From an uncultured Bacteroidales bacterium (GTDB lineage: Bacteria > Bacteroidota > Bacteroidia > Bacteroidales > Bacteroidaceae), in the NCBI GenBank assembly GCA_945833885.1, contig CAMAFY010000001.1, forward strand, positions 186,001 to 250,000: a stretch of 64,000 nt of DNA. The letters are read 5' to 3'. The notes under the pieces are model-generated. The model was not told where the DNA came from and did no database searches. It saw only the letters and a program-made list of their open reading frames with translations. Below, one piece after another: positions 9,017-19,950 of the stretch. Numbering within the stretch: the first letter of the stretch is position 1; each line of letters opens with the position of its first letter. The translations under genes and the position numbers were made by a program.

Positions 9017-10363
9017 ATGATGGAAACCTTTAAAGTAAAAAAAGGATTGGACATCCGTCTTCAAGGCGTCAGTGCCTGCGAGACTGCCGAAGCGCAGCCC
9101 GCGGGAGAGTATGCTCTTGTTCCCGACGATTTCCATGGCATTGTCCCAAAAGTCAAGGTCAAAGAAGGCGAACAGGTGCTCGTAGGTACCCCGCTTTTCG
9201 TTGACAAGGCCACGGAGACCGTGCGTTTTGTATCGCCCGTTAGTGGAACGGTCACGCTTGTTGAGCGAGGAGAACGCCGCAAGGTTCTCAGCATCCGCGT
9301 CAAACCCGACAGCGCACAGGCGTACAAAACCTTCGAAGTTCCTGACCTCAAGACGGCAACTGCCGAGGAAATGTGTCAACTTCTGTTGGAAGCCGGCATC
9401 TTTGCCTTCCTTCGCCAGCGTCCTTATGACGTAGTTCCTACACCCGGTGTCATGCCAAAAGGCATCTTCATCAGCGCATTCAGCAAGATGCCTCTCTCAG
9501 CAGATTTCAAGTATGTTGTGAAGGGGCAGGAGGAAGATTTCAAATTAGGTGTTGCCGCTTTGGCGCGGATTGCCAAGGTATACGTGGGCATTTGTCCCGA
9601 GCAGGCTGGCACAGCCGTAGGAGAAGTTGCGGATGCCGAAGTGAATGTCTTTGACGGACCTAATCCTTCAGGCCTTGTCGGAGTCCAGATCAACCATGTT
9701 TCGCCCGTCAATAAGGGGGAGGTTGTATGGACATTAGGAGCGGAGGAGGTGCTTTTCCTCGGACGTCTCGTCCGTACGGGAAAAACGGACTTTACCCGAC
9801 TTGTCGCCCTTGCCGGTAGCGAGGTGGAGCATCCTGCCTACTATCGCTGCAAAGTGGGACAGAGTTTGACCGCACTTCTCGAAACAACCCTGAAACCTGC
9901 CGACCACCATGTCCGCGTCATTGATGGCAATCCTTTGGTGGGCCGCAAGTCAAATGGCTTCCTTGGGGCGCATACCACGGAGGTTTGCGTCATTCCAGAG
10001 GGCGACGACGTCAATGAAGTTTTGGGTTGGATAATGCCACGTTTGGGAGAACTCTCCGCGCACAGAAGTTATCTCAGCGCTTTTTGCGGTAAAAAGGCTT
10101 ACAATCCCGACTGTCGTGTGAAGGGAGGTGAGCGTCACATGATCATGTCGAGCGAATATGAGCGTGTGTTCCCTATGGACATTTATCCCTCATATCTTGT
10201 AAAGGCGATTATAACAGGCGAAATTGACCGACAGGAAGCATTGGGCATTTATGAGGTCGCTCCCGAAGATTTTGCCCTTGCTGAGTTTGTTTGCTCCTCA
10301 AAACTCGAGTTGCAGCGTATCGTACGTCAGGGTCTTGATATCCTACGTAAGGAAAACGCCTAA
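9017..10363 (+). CDS. nqrA: Na+-translocating NADH:quinone reductase subunit A
   Basis: 448 aa; family similarity plus nqrA-F order. Confidence 0.95.
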   Translation: MMETFKVKKGLDIRLQGVSACETAEAQPAGEYALVPDDFHGIVPKVKVKEGEQVLVGTPLFVDKATETVRFVSPVSGTVTLVERGERRKVLSIRVKPDSAQAYKTFEVPDLKTATAEEMCQLLLEAGIFAFLRQRPYDVVPTPGVMPKGIFISAFSKMPLSADFKYVVKGQEEDFKLGVAALARIAKVYVGICPEQAGTAVGEVADAEVNVFDGPNPSGLVGVQINHVSPVNKGEVVWTLGAEEVLFLGRLVRTGKTDFTRLVALAGSEVEHPAYYRCKVGQSLTALLETTLKPADHHVRVIDGNPLVGRKSNGFLGAHTTEVCVIPEGDDVNEVLGWIMPRLGELSAHRSYLSAFCGKKAYNPDCRVKGGERHMIMSSEYERVFPMDIYPSYLVKAIITGEIDRQEALGIYEVAPEDFALAEFVCSSKLELQRIVRQGLDILRKENA

Positions 10364-10552
10364 GGAAGACGCCCATTTTAGTCGGGTATCTGCAGGTAAT
10401 GGCTTGCTGTTGGAGCGGACCCGTTTCCGCCTGCGCAGTCGTTCCGTTTGAACACTTCCGCTGATCTGCCATGGAAGCAGACTGATATACGGAGGTGATG
10501 CCTGACGAAACGTCAACAATAAGACAACCTATTCCCCAGAAAGAATAAGATA

Positions 10553-11713
10553 ATGATTAAAGAATTTTTTGATAAAATCCGGCCACACGTGGAGGAAGGT
10601 GGTAAATTCCACGCTTTCCGTAGCGTATTTGACGGTTTTGAAACCTTCGCACTCGTCCCCAATACGACCAGTAAGACGGGAGTGGCCATACACGATGCCA
10701 TAGATTCCAAGCGAATCATGAGTTTCGTGGTTATCGCTCTGTTGCCTGCCCTCCTTGTAGGTATGTACAACATCGGCTATCAGAACTACAATGCGGCAGG
10801 TGTTTCTGCTGATGTCATGGAGATGTTCCTCTATGGTCTTGTCGTGATGCTGCCGAAAATTGTAGTCAGTTATGTTGTCGGTCTTGGAATCGAATTCGTA
10901 GTGGCGCAATGGAAAAATGAGGAAATCCAGGAAGGTTACCTTGTAAGCGGTATGCTTATCCCCATGATCGTGCCTGTAGGAACTCCGCTTTGGATGCTTG
11001 CCGTGGCAGTAGCCTTCAGCGTAATCTTCGCAAAGGAAATCTTCGGAGGTACCGGTATGAATATATTCAATCCGGCACTTGTAGCCCGCGCTTTCCTTTT
11101 CTTCGCATGGCCAACACAGATGAGCGGTGACAAGGTATGGGTAAGTACGGAAAGTTATTTTGGACTCGGATGCCAACTTCCCGACACCTTCACCTGCGCC
11201 ACTCCGCTCGGCGAGGCTGCGGCTAACGTGGCTGTGAGCGCATCGCCCGCCGAAATGATGTTCGGACTTATCCCCGGTTCCATCGGTGAAACCAGTGTTA
11301 TTGCCATCGCTATCGGCGCCCTCATCCTTCTGCTCACACGCATTGCCAGTTGGAAGACCATGCTCAGCGTTTTTGTTGGTGGTGCTCTTGTGGCTCTTCT
11401 CTTCGATGCCTGTGGCTCGACAGAGAATGCTGTGGCTCATCTTGGCGTGGATCACCTCTGGTTGGGCGGCTTCTGCTTCGGTGCAGTCTTCATGGCTACC
11501 GACCCGGTCACCAGTTGTCGTACAGAAAATGGTAAATATATTTACGGTTTCCTCATTGGTGCCCTTGCCATCACCATCCGCGTTTTGAATCCCGGATATC
11601 CCGAGGGAATGATGCTTGCCATCCTCTTTATGAATATGTTTGCTCCGCTCATTGACTATTGTTTCGTGCAGCGCAACATCAATCGCCGCGCTAAACGTAC
11701 CGCCAATCGTTAA
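10553..11713 (+). CDS. nqrB: Na+-translocating NADH:quinone reductase subunit B
   Basis: 386 aa polytopic membrane protein; nqr order. Confidence 0.95.
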   Translation: MIKEFFDKIRPHVEEGGKFHAFRSVFDGFETFALVPNTTSKTGVAIHDAIDSKRIMSFVVIALLPALLVGMYNIGYQNYNAAGVSADVMEMFLYGLVVMLPKIVVSYVVGLGIEFVVAQWKNEEIQEGYLVSGMLIPMIVPVGTPLWMLAVAVAFSVIFAKEIFGGTGMNIFNPALVARAFLFFAWPTQMSGDKVWVSTESYFGLGCQLPDTFTCATPLGEAAANVAVSASPAEMMFGLIPGSIGETSVIAIAIGALILLLTRIASWKTMLSVFVGGALVALLFDACGSTENAVAHLGVDHLWLGGFCFGAVFMATDPVTSCRTENGKYIYGFLIGALAITIRVLNPGYPEGMMLAILFMNMFAPLIDYCFVQRNINRRAKRTANR

Positions 11714-11733
11714 TCACCAAATACTCAGACAAA

Positions 11734-12447
11734 ATGAAACTGAACACAAACAGCAATATATATACGATTGTCTATGCGTCGGTCATGGTGATTGTTGTCG
11801 CTTTCTGTCTTGCATTCATCAGCGATTTGCTGCGTCCCTTGCAGGATGACAATGTCGCCAATGACAAAAGAAGTCAGATTCTTGCCGCACTGAATATCCG
11901 CAATGTCGAGAATGTTCAAGAAGAATATGACCGTGTTCTCCTTCGAGATATCGTGGTCGATGTCAATGGAAACACCGTACAGGAGAGCAATGGCTTCCAA
12001 GTTGAGAGTAAGGAAATCCTTGCAAAGAATGATGCCGACAAGCGTCTTCCTGTCTATGTTTGCAAGGTTGAATCCGATACGCTTTATGTAATTCCTCTCT
12101 TCGGCCGTGGTCTTTGGGGAGAACTTTGGGGATATTTGGCCCTGAAGAACGATTTCCGCACGGTTTATGGCGTATATATGAGCCATGCCAGCGAAACCGC
12201 CGGTCTTGGAGCACGCATCACCGAGGAACAATTCCAGGAGAAATTCATCGGAAAGATGGTTTTCAATGAAGGTGATTTTGCGGAAGTCCTTCTCGGTGTG
12301 AAGAAGAAAGTAGAGACTCCGGACAGCGAGGTGGATGCCATTACTGGCGCTACTCTTACCTCGGATGGCGTGGACGACATGTTCAAGACCAGTCTTACTC
12401 CGTACAATAAGTTCTTCGAATCGTTGACGGAGTCCGTGCAACCGTAG
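11734..12447 (+). CDS. nqrC: Na+-translocating NADH:quinone reductase subunit C
   Basis: 237 aa; DAITGATLTSDGV flavinylation-type motif (D-x-x-T/S-G-A-T). Confidence 0.95.
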   Translation: MKLNTNSNIYTIVYASVMVIVVAFCLAFISDLLRPLQDDNVANDKRSQILAALNIRNVENVQEEYDRVLLRDIVVDVNGNTVQESNGFQVESKEILAKNDADKRLPVYVCKVESDTLYVIPLFGRGLWGELWGYLALKNDFRTVYGVYMSHASETAGLGARITEEQFQEKFIGKMVFNEGDFAEVLLGVKKKVETPDSEVDAITGATLTSDGVDDMFKTSLTPYNKFFESLTESVQP

Positions 12448-12563
12448 TAGAATAACAGGTGACAGGGGTGCTGCTTTTGGATGTTTGATACTTATAAAGC
12501 AACATTTTCCCATTCCTCTCCTGAAATATATTCACCGTTAGATTCTTCAATTCCAAACAGAAT

Positions 12564-13178
12564 ATGAGTCTTTTTTCACAAACCAACCGTGAGGTCTTGA
12601 CGGGACCTCTCAATCTCAATAACCCGGTCGTTGCACAGGTGCTCGGCATCTGTTCTGCTCTTGCTGTTACTTCACAACTTGAGCCTGCTATCGTCATGGG
12701 ACTTTCGGTGACGGTCATCACAGCCTTCGCCAACGTCATCATATCACTTTTGCGCAATACTATCCCCAATCGTATCCGAATTATCGTACAGTTGGTAGTA
12801 GTTGCCACACTTGTAACCATCGTCAGTCAGATTCTAAAGGCGTTTGCCTACGACGTCAGTGTCCAACTTTCCGTATATGTCGGACTTATTATTACGAACT
12901 GTATCCTCATGGGACGCCTTGAAGCCTTCGCCATGATGAATGGTCCTTGGGAATCATTCCTCGACGGAGTCGGCAGCGGTTTGGGATATGCCTGGGTACT
13001 TGTCGTAGTAGGCTTCGTTCGAGAACTGCTCGGGTCCGCAAGCCTCCTTGGTTATGAGATACCATTCCTCGCTTCTTGCGACTTTTTCCACAATGGTATG
13101 ATGACGATGCCTGCGATGGCTCTCATCATTTGCGGCTGTGTCATCTGGGCACACCGCGCCATCAATAAGGAACAATAG
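12564..13178 (+). CDS. nqrD: Na+-translocating NADH:quinone reductase subunit D
   Basis: 204 aa membrane protein; nqr order. Confidence 0.95.
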   Translation: MSLFSQTNREVLTGPLNLNNPVVAQVLGICSALAVTSQLEPAIVMGLSVTVITAFANVIISLLRNTIPNRIRIIVQLVVVATLVTIVSQILKAFAYDVSVQLSVYVGLIITNCILMGRLEAFAMMNGPWESFLDGVGSGLGYAWVLVVVGFVRELLGSASLLGYEIPFLASCDFFHNGMMTMPAMALIICGCVIWAHRAINKEQ

Positions 13179-13242
13179 CACAGATTTCGTAGCCAACTCC
13201 AGCATGTTATAATTCGAACATGTTAACAATAACATTATTATA

Positions 13243-13872
13243 ATGGAACATCTTCTAAGTCTTTTCGTCCGTTCGATCTTTGTGGACAATATGATATTTG
13301 CCTTCTTCCTCGGCATGTGTTCGTACCTTGCCGTATCGAAGACGGTGAAGACAGCATTCGGTCTCGGTCTTGCCGTTACCTTTGTGCTGCTTGTCACGGT
13401 GCCGGTTGATTATCTGTTGCAGACTCGCGTGCTTGGTCCCGACTGTCTGGTTCAAGGTGTTGACCTTAGTTTCCTCTCTTTCATCCTTTTCATTGCAGTC
13501 ATTGCAGGAATGGTGCAGTTGGTTGAGATGATTGTTGAGCGTTTCTCTCCCTCTCTCTATGCTTCTTTGGGTATTTTCCTCCCATTGATTGCTGTAAACT
13601 GTGCCATCATGGGCGCCTCTCTCTTCATGCAACAGCGCATTCAGATGGATCCTGCTACAAGTACGCAGGCCATCGGAGGCGTAGTTGATGCTATGGTTTA
13701 CGCCCTTGGTAGTGGTATCGGATGGCTGTTGGCTATCGTTGCCCTTGCTGCTATCCGTGAGAAAATGGCCTATACCGATGTGCCACGTCCCTTGCAAGGG
13801 CTTGGCATCACCTTCATTGTTGTAGGACTTATGTCCATGGCCTTTATGTGTTTCTCCGGTCTTAATGTCTAA
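13243..13872 (+). CDS. nqrE: Na+-translocating NADH:quinone reductase subunit E
   Basis: 209 aa membrane protein; nqr order. Confidence 0.95.
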   Translation: MEHLLSLFVRSIFVDNMIFAFFLGMCSYLAVSKTVKTAFGLGLAVTFVLLVTVPVDYLLQTRVLGPDCLVQGVDLSFLSFILFIAVIAGMVQLVEMIVERFSPSLYASLGIFLPLIAVNCAIMGASLFMQQRIQMDPATSTQAIGGVVDAMVYALGSGIGWLLAIVALAAIREKMAYTDVPRPLQGLGITFIVVGLMSMAFMCFSGLNV

Positions 13873-13899
13873 TATCGTAAAGGATATATCATATTATAT

Positions 13900-15174
13900 A
13901 TGAACACATCACTTATTTTAGCGAGCATTGGTGTCTTTTTGGTCATCATTCTCGCATTGGTAATCATACTACTTGTTGCCAAAAACTATCTTTCTCCTTC
14001 AGGAACGGTCAAGATAACCGTCAATGGAAAGAACACCGTTGAGGTCGAACAAGGCGGCACTCTCCTTGGAACTCTTGCAGCGGAAGGCATCTATCTTCCC
14101 AGTGCTTGTGGTGGAAAAGGCTCATGTGGTCAGTGCAAATGCCAAGTCGTCAGTGGTGGAGGTGAGATACTCGACTCTGAAAAAGGCCATTTTTCGCGTA
14201 AAGAAGTTAAGGACCATTGGCGCCTCGGATGCCAATGTAAGGTAAAAGGAGATCTTGAAGTTAAGGTCGACGACAGCGTACTTGGCGTAAAGGAATGGGA
14301 ATGTACTGTAATCAGTAACCGCAATGTCGCTACCTTTATCAAGGAATATAAGGTGGCATTGCCTCCAGGTGAACACATGGATTTTGAGCCAGGTTCTTAT
14401 GCACAAATCCGCATTCCTGCATTCGAACTTGACTATGATAAGGACTTCGACAAGAAGGATATCGGTGACCTTTATCTGCCTGCTTGGGAAAAATTTGGCC
14501 TGTTTGGACTGAAATGTGTCAATACTGTACCTACCATTCGTGCGTACTCTATGGCAAATTATCCTGATGAAGGTGACATTATCACCCTCACTGTACGTAT
14601 TGCAACACCGCCCTTTAAGCCCAAAGATCAGGGTCCTGGCTTTATGGATGTCAATCCTGGTGTCGCTTCCAGTTACATTTTCTCATTGAAACCTGGGGAC
14701 AAGGTTACGATGAGTGGCCCTTATGGTGACTTCCATCCCGTATATGATTCTAAGAGAGAGATGATTTGGGTAGGTGGCGGTGCAGGAATGGCTCCCCTCC
14801 GTGCTCAGATCATGCACATGTTAAAGACCCGTAATTGCCGCGATCGTGAGATGCATTACTTCTACGGAGCCCGTGCAATTGATGAGGTTTTCTTCTTGGA
14901 AGACTTCCTGGAACTTGAGAAAGAGTTCCCCAACTTCCATTTCCATCTCGCTCTTGACCGCCCTGATCCCAAAGCAGATGGGCTCGGAATCAAGTATACT
15001 CCCGGTTTTATCGCAATGGTAATGGGTGATACCTATCTAAAACAGCACGAAGCACCTGAAGATATCGAGTACTATCTTTGCGGTCCTCCCATGATGTCGA
15101 AGACGGTATGCGATCTTTTGCATTCGCTTGGCGTTGAAGACGATATGATTCGTTTCGACAACTTTGGTGGATAA
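13900..15174 (+). CDS. nqrF: Na+-translocating NADH:quinone reductase subunit F
   Basis: 424 aa; 2Fe-2S CGGKGSCGQCKC and FAD/NADH reductase domain. Confidence 0.95.
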   Translation: MNTSLILASIGVFLVIILALVIILLVAKNYLSPSGTVKITVNGKNTVEVEQGGTLLGTLAAEGIYLPSACGGKGSCGQCKCQVVSGGGEILDSEKGHFSRKEVKDHWRLGCQCKVKGDLEVKVDDSVLGVKEWECTVISNRNVATFIKEYKVALPPGEHMDFEPGSYAQIRIPAFELDYDKDFDKKDIGDLYLPAWEKFGLFGLKCVNTVPTIRAYSMANYPDEGDIITLTVRIATPPFKPKDQGPGFMDVNPGVASSYIFSLKPGDKVTMSGPYGDFHPVYDSKREMIWVGGGAGMAPLRAQIMHMLKTRNCRDREMHYFYGARAIDEVFFLEDFLELEKEFPNFHFHLALDRPDPKADGLGIKYTPGFIAMVMGDTYLKQHEAPEDIEYYLCGPPMMSKTVCDLLHSLGVEDDMIRFDNFGG

Positions 15175-15284
15175 CTTGTAATATATAGCATTCGAAAAAG
15201 CGTTTTCGGTTACAATATCCGATATTTTCCATTTGCCTTTTTGAAAAATGATGGGCAATGTGTCGAATATCATACCTAATTCTT

Positions 15285-15324
15285 GGAGATAGCCTTTCAG
15301 TTTATAAGGTTGTCTCCATTTTTT
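15285..15324 (+). terminator. Terminator of nqr operon
   Basis: GGAGATAGCCTT TCAGTTTAT AAGGTTGTCTCC ATTTTTT. Confidence 0.75.
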
Positions 15325-15771
15325 ATATCTAAAGAATTTCATTCTCTTTTTAGCAGATGTTTATGTTTCGTCTGATTAAAGTTAATCTTTAATTTGTAGA
15401 CTCTTACACATTATTCAACAATCTCAACCCTATTTCAGAATATAATATGATTATTTTTACCTTCAGTTTTTGTGCATTATTTGATTTATAAATTGTGTTC
15501 CACACGTTCTTTTTCTTGTATTTTCCTAATTTTATTCTTTATTTTTCCAAGAAACGAATGTAATATGCCGCACATTGAAATGTCTAAACAACTGCTATGA
15601 AAATAAAAAAGAGGAAAGTCTAATGGCTTTTTTCCAAAATACCAGGGTAAACTATTTGCATGACTGCATATTTTTCGTTTATTTTGCATACTGTAAAAGG
15701 TGTAATTCCCTTGAAAAACACCTCATCGCACTAACCATAATTCTATACTTTCAAAAAAACATTTTCGTACC

Positions 15772-17484
15772 ATGGCTCTAAATAGACAGATTGTCGAATG
15801 CGTGCCTAACTTTAGTGAAGGACGTGATAAGCAGATTATCCGTCAGATAACTGATGTCATTGAGGCTTCGGAGGGCGTAAAACTTCTTGACGTTGACCCG
15901 GGAGAGGCTACAAACCGTACCGTCGTTACTTTTGTAGGTTCCCCTGAAGCGGTTGTCGAGGCTGCCTTTCATGCTGTAAAAAAAGCGGCAGAAGTCATTG
16001 ATATGCGCCGTCATCATGGTGCTCATCCCCGTATGGGTGCTACCGATGTGCTGCCTCTCGTTCCTGTAAGTGGAATAACCCTTGAAGAATGTGCGGAACT
16101 TGCCCGCAAGTTGGCGGAACGTATTGCTTCAGAAATAGCGGTTCCCTGTTATTGTTATGAGGCTGCCGCTTTCAAACCGGAGCGCAAAAATCTCGCTGTA
16201 TGCCGCAATGGCGAATACGAAAAGTTGGCAGAGCGTATGACAAATCCCGAGGAAGCCCCCGATTTTGGCGCACGAGCATGGGACGAAGGCGTTGCTCGTA
16301 CTGGATGTACCGCAGTTGGCGCACGCGATTTTCTGATAGCCGTTAACTTTAATCTCAATACTACTTCCACGCGTCGCGCCAATGCTATCGCTTTCGACGT
16401 GAGAGAGAAGGGACGACCTGAGCGTGACGGCAATCCGATTACAGGAAAACCTCGGGTAGATGCCAATGGAGATGCCATCATGCGCCCCGGAACATTAAAG
16501 GGAACCAAGGCTATTGGCTGGTATATTCAAGAGTATGGCATATCTCAGGTCAGCATGAATATAACAGATATTCAGCAAACGCCCCTTCATATTGCATTTG
16601 ATGAGGTTTGTCGTGCCGCACAAGCAAGGGGGCTTCGCGTCACTGGTACAGAAATTGTCGGACTTGTTCCCGAAAGAACCCTCATTGACGCAGGTCGATA
16701 TTTCCTTCGTAAGCAGCAACGTTCTGTGGGAATTCCTAAGGAGGACATCATTACAATAGCCATCAAGTCCATGGGTCTTGACGATCTTCGTCCGTTCCAT
16801 GCAGAGGAAAAGGTTGTGGAATATATGCTCGATGCTGACAAATCCTCAGACGTTGCCCTAACTTCCCTGACGGTTAAGGGATTTTCTGATGAGACGGCCC
16901 GTGAATCACCTGCCCCTGGTGGAGGTTCTGTATCTGCATATATGGGATCTTTGGGCGCAGCCTTGGGAACAATGGTCGCAAATCTCTCTGCTCACAAGCC
17001 CGGATGGGACGAACGTTGGGAAGAATTTAGTGATTGGGCAGAGAAAGGTATGCTTCTTCAATCCCGACTCCTTCAACTTGTTGATGAGGATACCGAGGCT
17101 TTCAACCGAATTATGGCTGCATTCGGACTCCCTAAGGGAACTCCCGAGGAAAAACTCCAACGTTCTGAAGCCATACAGTCCGCCACTTTGTTTGCGGCAC
17201 AGGTTCCTATCGAAACCATGCGCGCGTCTCTCAATGTTTTTGAACTCTGTAAGGCGATGGTAAATCAGGGAAATCCCAACAGCGTTTCCGATGCTGGTGT
17301 TGGTGCCCTTGCGGCCCGTGCTGCTGTTTTAGGTGCTGGTCTGAATGTGAAAATCAATGCTGCTTCACTCAAAGACAAGGAGATGGCGGCAACGCTTGTT
17401 GCGGAGGCCGACCAACTTATTGCACAGGCTCAGGATGCAGAGGCCGATATCATAAGCCAAGTTAACGAGGTGATTGCCCGCTGA
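15772..17484 (+). CDS. ftcD: Bifunctional glutamate formimidoyltransferase / formimidoyl-THF cyclodeaminase
   Basis: 570 aa; formiminotransferase (IVECVPNFSEGRD, HHGAHPRMGATDVLPLVP) followed by cyclodeaminase (TARESPAPGGGSVSAYMGSLGAALGTMVANL). Confidence 0.93.
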   Translation: MALNRQIVECVPNFSEGRDKQIIRQITDVIEASEGVKLLDVDPGEATNRTVVTFVGSPEAVVEAAFHAVKKAAEVIDMRRHHGAHPRMGATDVLPLVPVSGITLEECAELARKLAERIASEIAVPCYCYEAAAFKPERKNLAVCRNGEYEKLAERMTNPEEAPDFGARAWDEGVARTGCTAVGARDFLIAVNFNLNTTSTRRANAIAFDVREKGRPERDGNPITGKPRVDANGDAIMRPGTLKGTKAIGWYIQEYGISQVSMNITDIQQTPLHIAFDEVCRAAQARGLRVTGTEIVGLVPERTLIDAGRYFLRKQQRSVGIPKEDIITIAIKSMGLDDLRPFHAEEKVVEYMLDADKSSDVALTSLTVKGFSDETARESPAPGGGSVSAYMGSLGAALGTMVANLSAHKPGWDERWEEFSDWAEKGMLLQSRLLQLVDEDTEAFNRIMAAFGLPKGTPEEKLQRSEAIQSATLFAAQVPIETMRASLNVFELCKAMVNQGNPNSVSDAGVGALAARAAVLGAGLNVKINAASLKDKEMAATLVAEADQLIAQAQDAEADIISQVNEVIAR

Positions 17485-17830
17485 TTCCCTTCTTTTAGTG
17501 TTTATGTCCAGTCTATATAGACGGGTTCTATAAACCAATGCCGTAATATAGAACGTGGTATTATGCTTTTAGTTTTGTCAGTTCTCGGTCATATTTCAGA
17601 GAAAAACTCTGTACATACAGATATATAGTTCGCTATATTCCATTAACCTTAGTTTTCCTTCGTGTTGAAAACAGACTTGAATTCTGACAATTCAGAATAA
17701 AAGCACCTACCAGAAATCTATTTTCCCTTTATTATTATATATATTGTGTACAACGACGGATGTTGAGAATACGACATTACGATTTGATGAAGTCCGAGTT
17801 TTATTTATTTTATCCTGAAAATCCACATTA

Positions 17831-19858
17831 GTGATGAATTCCATTGATACTTTTGCTGCGGAGATACGTGCAGGCATTCCCGATATTCTTCCCCAGCCCA
17901 AGCCTTACGACACCACCATCAACCATGCTCCTCGTCGTAAGGATATCCTTAACGATGAGCAAAAGCGTCTGGCTCTTCGTAACGCTCTGCGTTATTTCCC
18001 GAAGAAATTCCATGCCGAATTGGCTCAAGAGTTTGCTCATGAACTTGCTGAATACGGACGAATCTATATGTATCGTTTCCGTCCTGACTACGAGATGTAC
18101 GCACGTCCAATCGATGAATACCCTCATCGCTCCGAGCAGGCGGCCGCTATTATGCTCATGATTCAGAACAATCTCAATCCGGCAGTAGCACAACATCCCC
18201 ATGAACTCATTGTTTATGGTGGAAATGGCGCTATTTTCCAGAATTGGGCTCAGTATCGTTTGGTCATGAAGTATCTTAGCGAGATGACTGATAACCAGAC
18301 TCTCGTCATGTATTCTGGACATCCTCTCGGCCTATTTCCTTCACATCCCGGCGCTCCCCGTGTGGTTGTGACCAACGGAATGGTCATTCCCAACTATTCC
18401 AAGCCCGACGATTGGGAACGGATGAACGCTCTTGGAGTCAGTCAATACGGACAAATGACGGCTGGTTCCTATATGTATATCGGTCCTCAGGGCATTGTTC
18501 ACGGCACAACCATTACAGTTCTCAATGCCGCACGCAAACAATTAGCACAGCAACCCGGGCGTAAGGACATTTCCGGTATGCTATTCGTATCCTCCGGACT
18601 TGGAGGAATGTCCGGTGCACAGCCGAAGGCGGGAAACATTGCCGGCGTGGTTAGTGTTGTCGCAGAGGTCAATCCGCTTGCAGCGGTCAAGCGTTATGAG
18701 CAGGGATGGGTTGATGAATTACATTACGACCTCGACGAACTGATACCTGCTGTCCGTGCCGCGGTTGAGGCGCGTCGCACAGTTTCCATGGCTTATGTGG
18801 GTAATGTCGTTGATCTTTGGGAGCGTCTTGCCGACGAAAATATCCACGTTGACCTTGGAAGCGACCAGACATCCCTTCACAACCCATGGGCAGGTGGCTA
18901 CTATCCAGTCGGACTTTCTCTTGAAGAATCCAAACAGATGATGGCCGATGCCCCTGATGCTTTCCGTGAGTGTGTCAAAGCATCCCTCCGTCGTCAGGTG
19001 GCAGCCATCAATCGTCTTGCCGAGCGCGGCATGTATTTCTTCGATTATGGCAATGCCTTTATGCTTCAATCCGAGCGTGCGGGTGCCGATATCGTGAGCG
19101 AGAATGGCAAGTTCCGCTATCCTTCTTACGTGCAGGACATCATGGGCCCTCTTTTCTTTGACTATGGTTTTGGCCCCTTCCGATGGGTCTGCACATCGGG
19201 CAATCCCGATGATCTTGCTGTTACCGATCGTTTGGCCACCGAAGTTCTCGAGAACATCAAGCAAACGGCTCCTGAGGAAATCAAGGGACAGATGGACGAC
19301 AACATCCATTGGATTAAGGAGGCCGGACGCAATCATCTTGTTGTAGGTTCGCAAGCCCGCATCCTTTATGCCGATGCAGAGGGTCGAGCAAAGATAGCCT
19401 TGGCGTTCAACGATGCCATCCGTCGCGGTGAAATTAGCCGTCCTGTCGTACTTGGTCGCGACCATCATGATGTCTCCGGTACGGACTCTCCCTTCCGCGA
19501 AACCAGCAATATCTACGATGGTTCGCAGTTCTGTGCCGATATGGCTGTCCAGAATGTCATCGGCGATTCCTTCCGAGGTGCCACATGGGTTTCGCTCCAC
19601 AATGGTGGAGGAGTCGGATGGGGAGAGGTCATCAACGGCGGTTTTGGTATGGTCATCGATGGAAGTGACGACAGCGCGAACCACATAAAGGACATGCTTT
19701 TCTGGGATGTCAATAATGGTATTGCACGTCGTAGTTGGGCACGTAACGAAGGTTCTATGCGTAGCATTGAGCGCGAGATGTTGCGAACCCCCGGCCTTAC
19801 AGTCACTATGCCTAACCTCGTTGACGATGACATCCTTGAAGGTGCATTCAAAAACTGA
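17831..19858 (+). CDS. hutU: Urocanate hydratase (long form, 675 aa)
   Basis: LIVYGGNGAIFQNWAQYRLVMKYLSEMTDNQTLVMYSGHPLGLFPSHPGAPRVVVTNGMVIPNY; hut context. Confidence 0.95.
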   Translation: MMNSIDTFAAEIRAGIPDILPQPKPYDTTINHAPRRKDILNDEQKRLALRNALRYFPKKFHAELAQEFAHELAEYGRIYMYRFRPDYEMYARPIDEYPHRSEQAAAIMLMIQNNLNPAVAQHPHELIVYGGNGAIFQNWAQYRLVMKYLSEMTDNQTLVMYSGHPLGLFPSHPGAPRVVVTNGMVIPNYSKPDDWERMNALGVSQYGQMTAGSYMYIGPQGIVHGTTITVLNAARKQLAQQPGRKDISGMLFVSSGLGGMSGAQPKAGNIAGVVSVVAEVNPLAAVKRYEQGWVDELHYDLDELIPAVRAAVEARRTVSMAYVGNVVDLWERLADENIHVDLGSDQTSLHNPWAGGYYPVGLSLEESKQMMADAPDAFRECVKASLRRQVAAINRLAERGMYFFDYGNAFMLQSERAGADIVSENGKFRYPSYVQDIMGPLFFDYGFGPFRWVCTSGNPDDLAVTDRLATEVLENIKQTAPEEIKGQMDDNIHWIKEAGRNHLVVGSQARILYADAEGRAKIALAFNDAIRRGEISRPVVLGRDHHDVSGTDSPFRETSNIYDGSQFCADMAVQNVIGDSFRGATWVSLHNGGGVGWGEVINGGFGMVIDGSDDSANHIKDMLFWDVNNGIARRSWARNEGSMRSIEREMLRTPGLTVTMPNLVDDDILEGAFKN

Positions 19859-19950
19859 CACTTTCGTTAAGCCGGATAAGCAGTTCGAAAGTAATTGAAA
19901 CGTGCTGTTTCCGTGCCATGACGTGAAAACAAAGAATTGACTTTTAACCT

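Noticed and set aside
8816-9379. 187-aa minus-strand ORF at the nqrA start
   Set aside because: Overlaps the nqrA promoter and antisense of nqrA; no family features.
18719-19861. 380-aa minus-strand ORF within hutU
   Set aside because: Antisense to a confident hutU; no recognisable domain.
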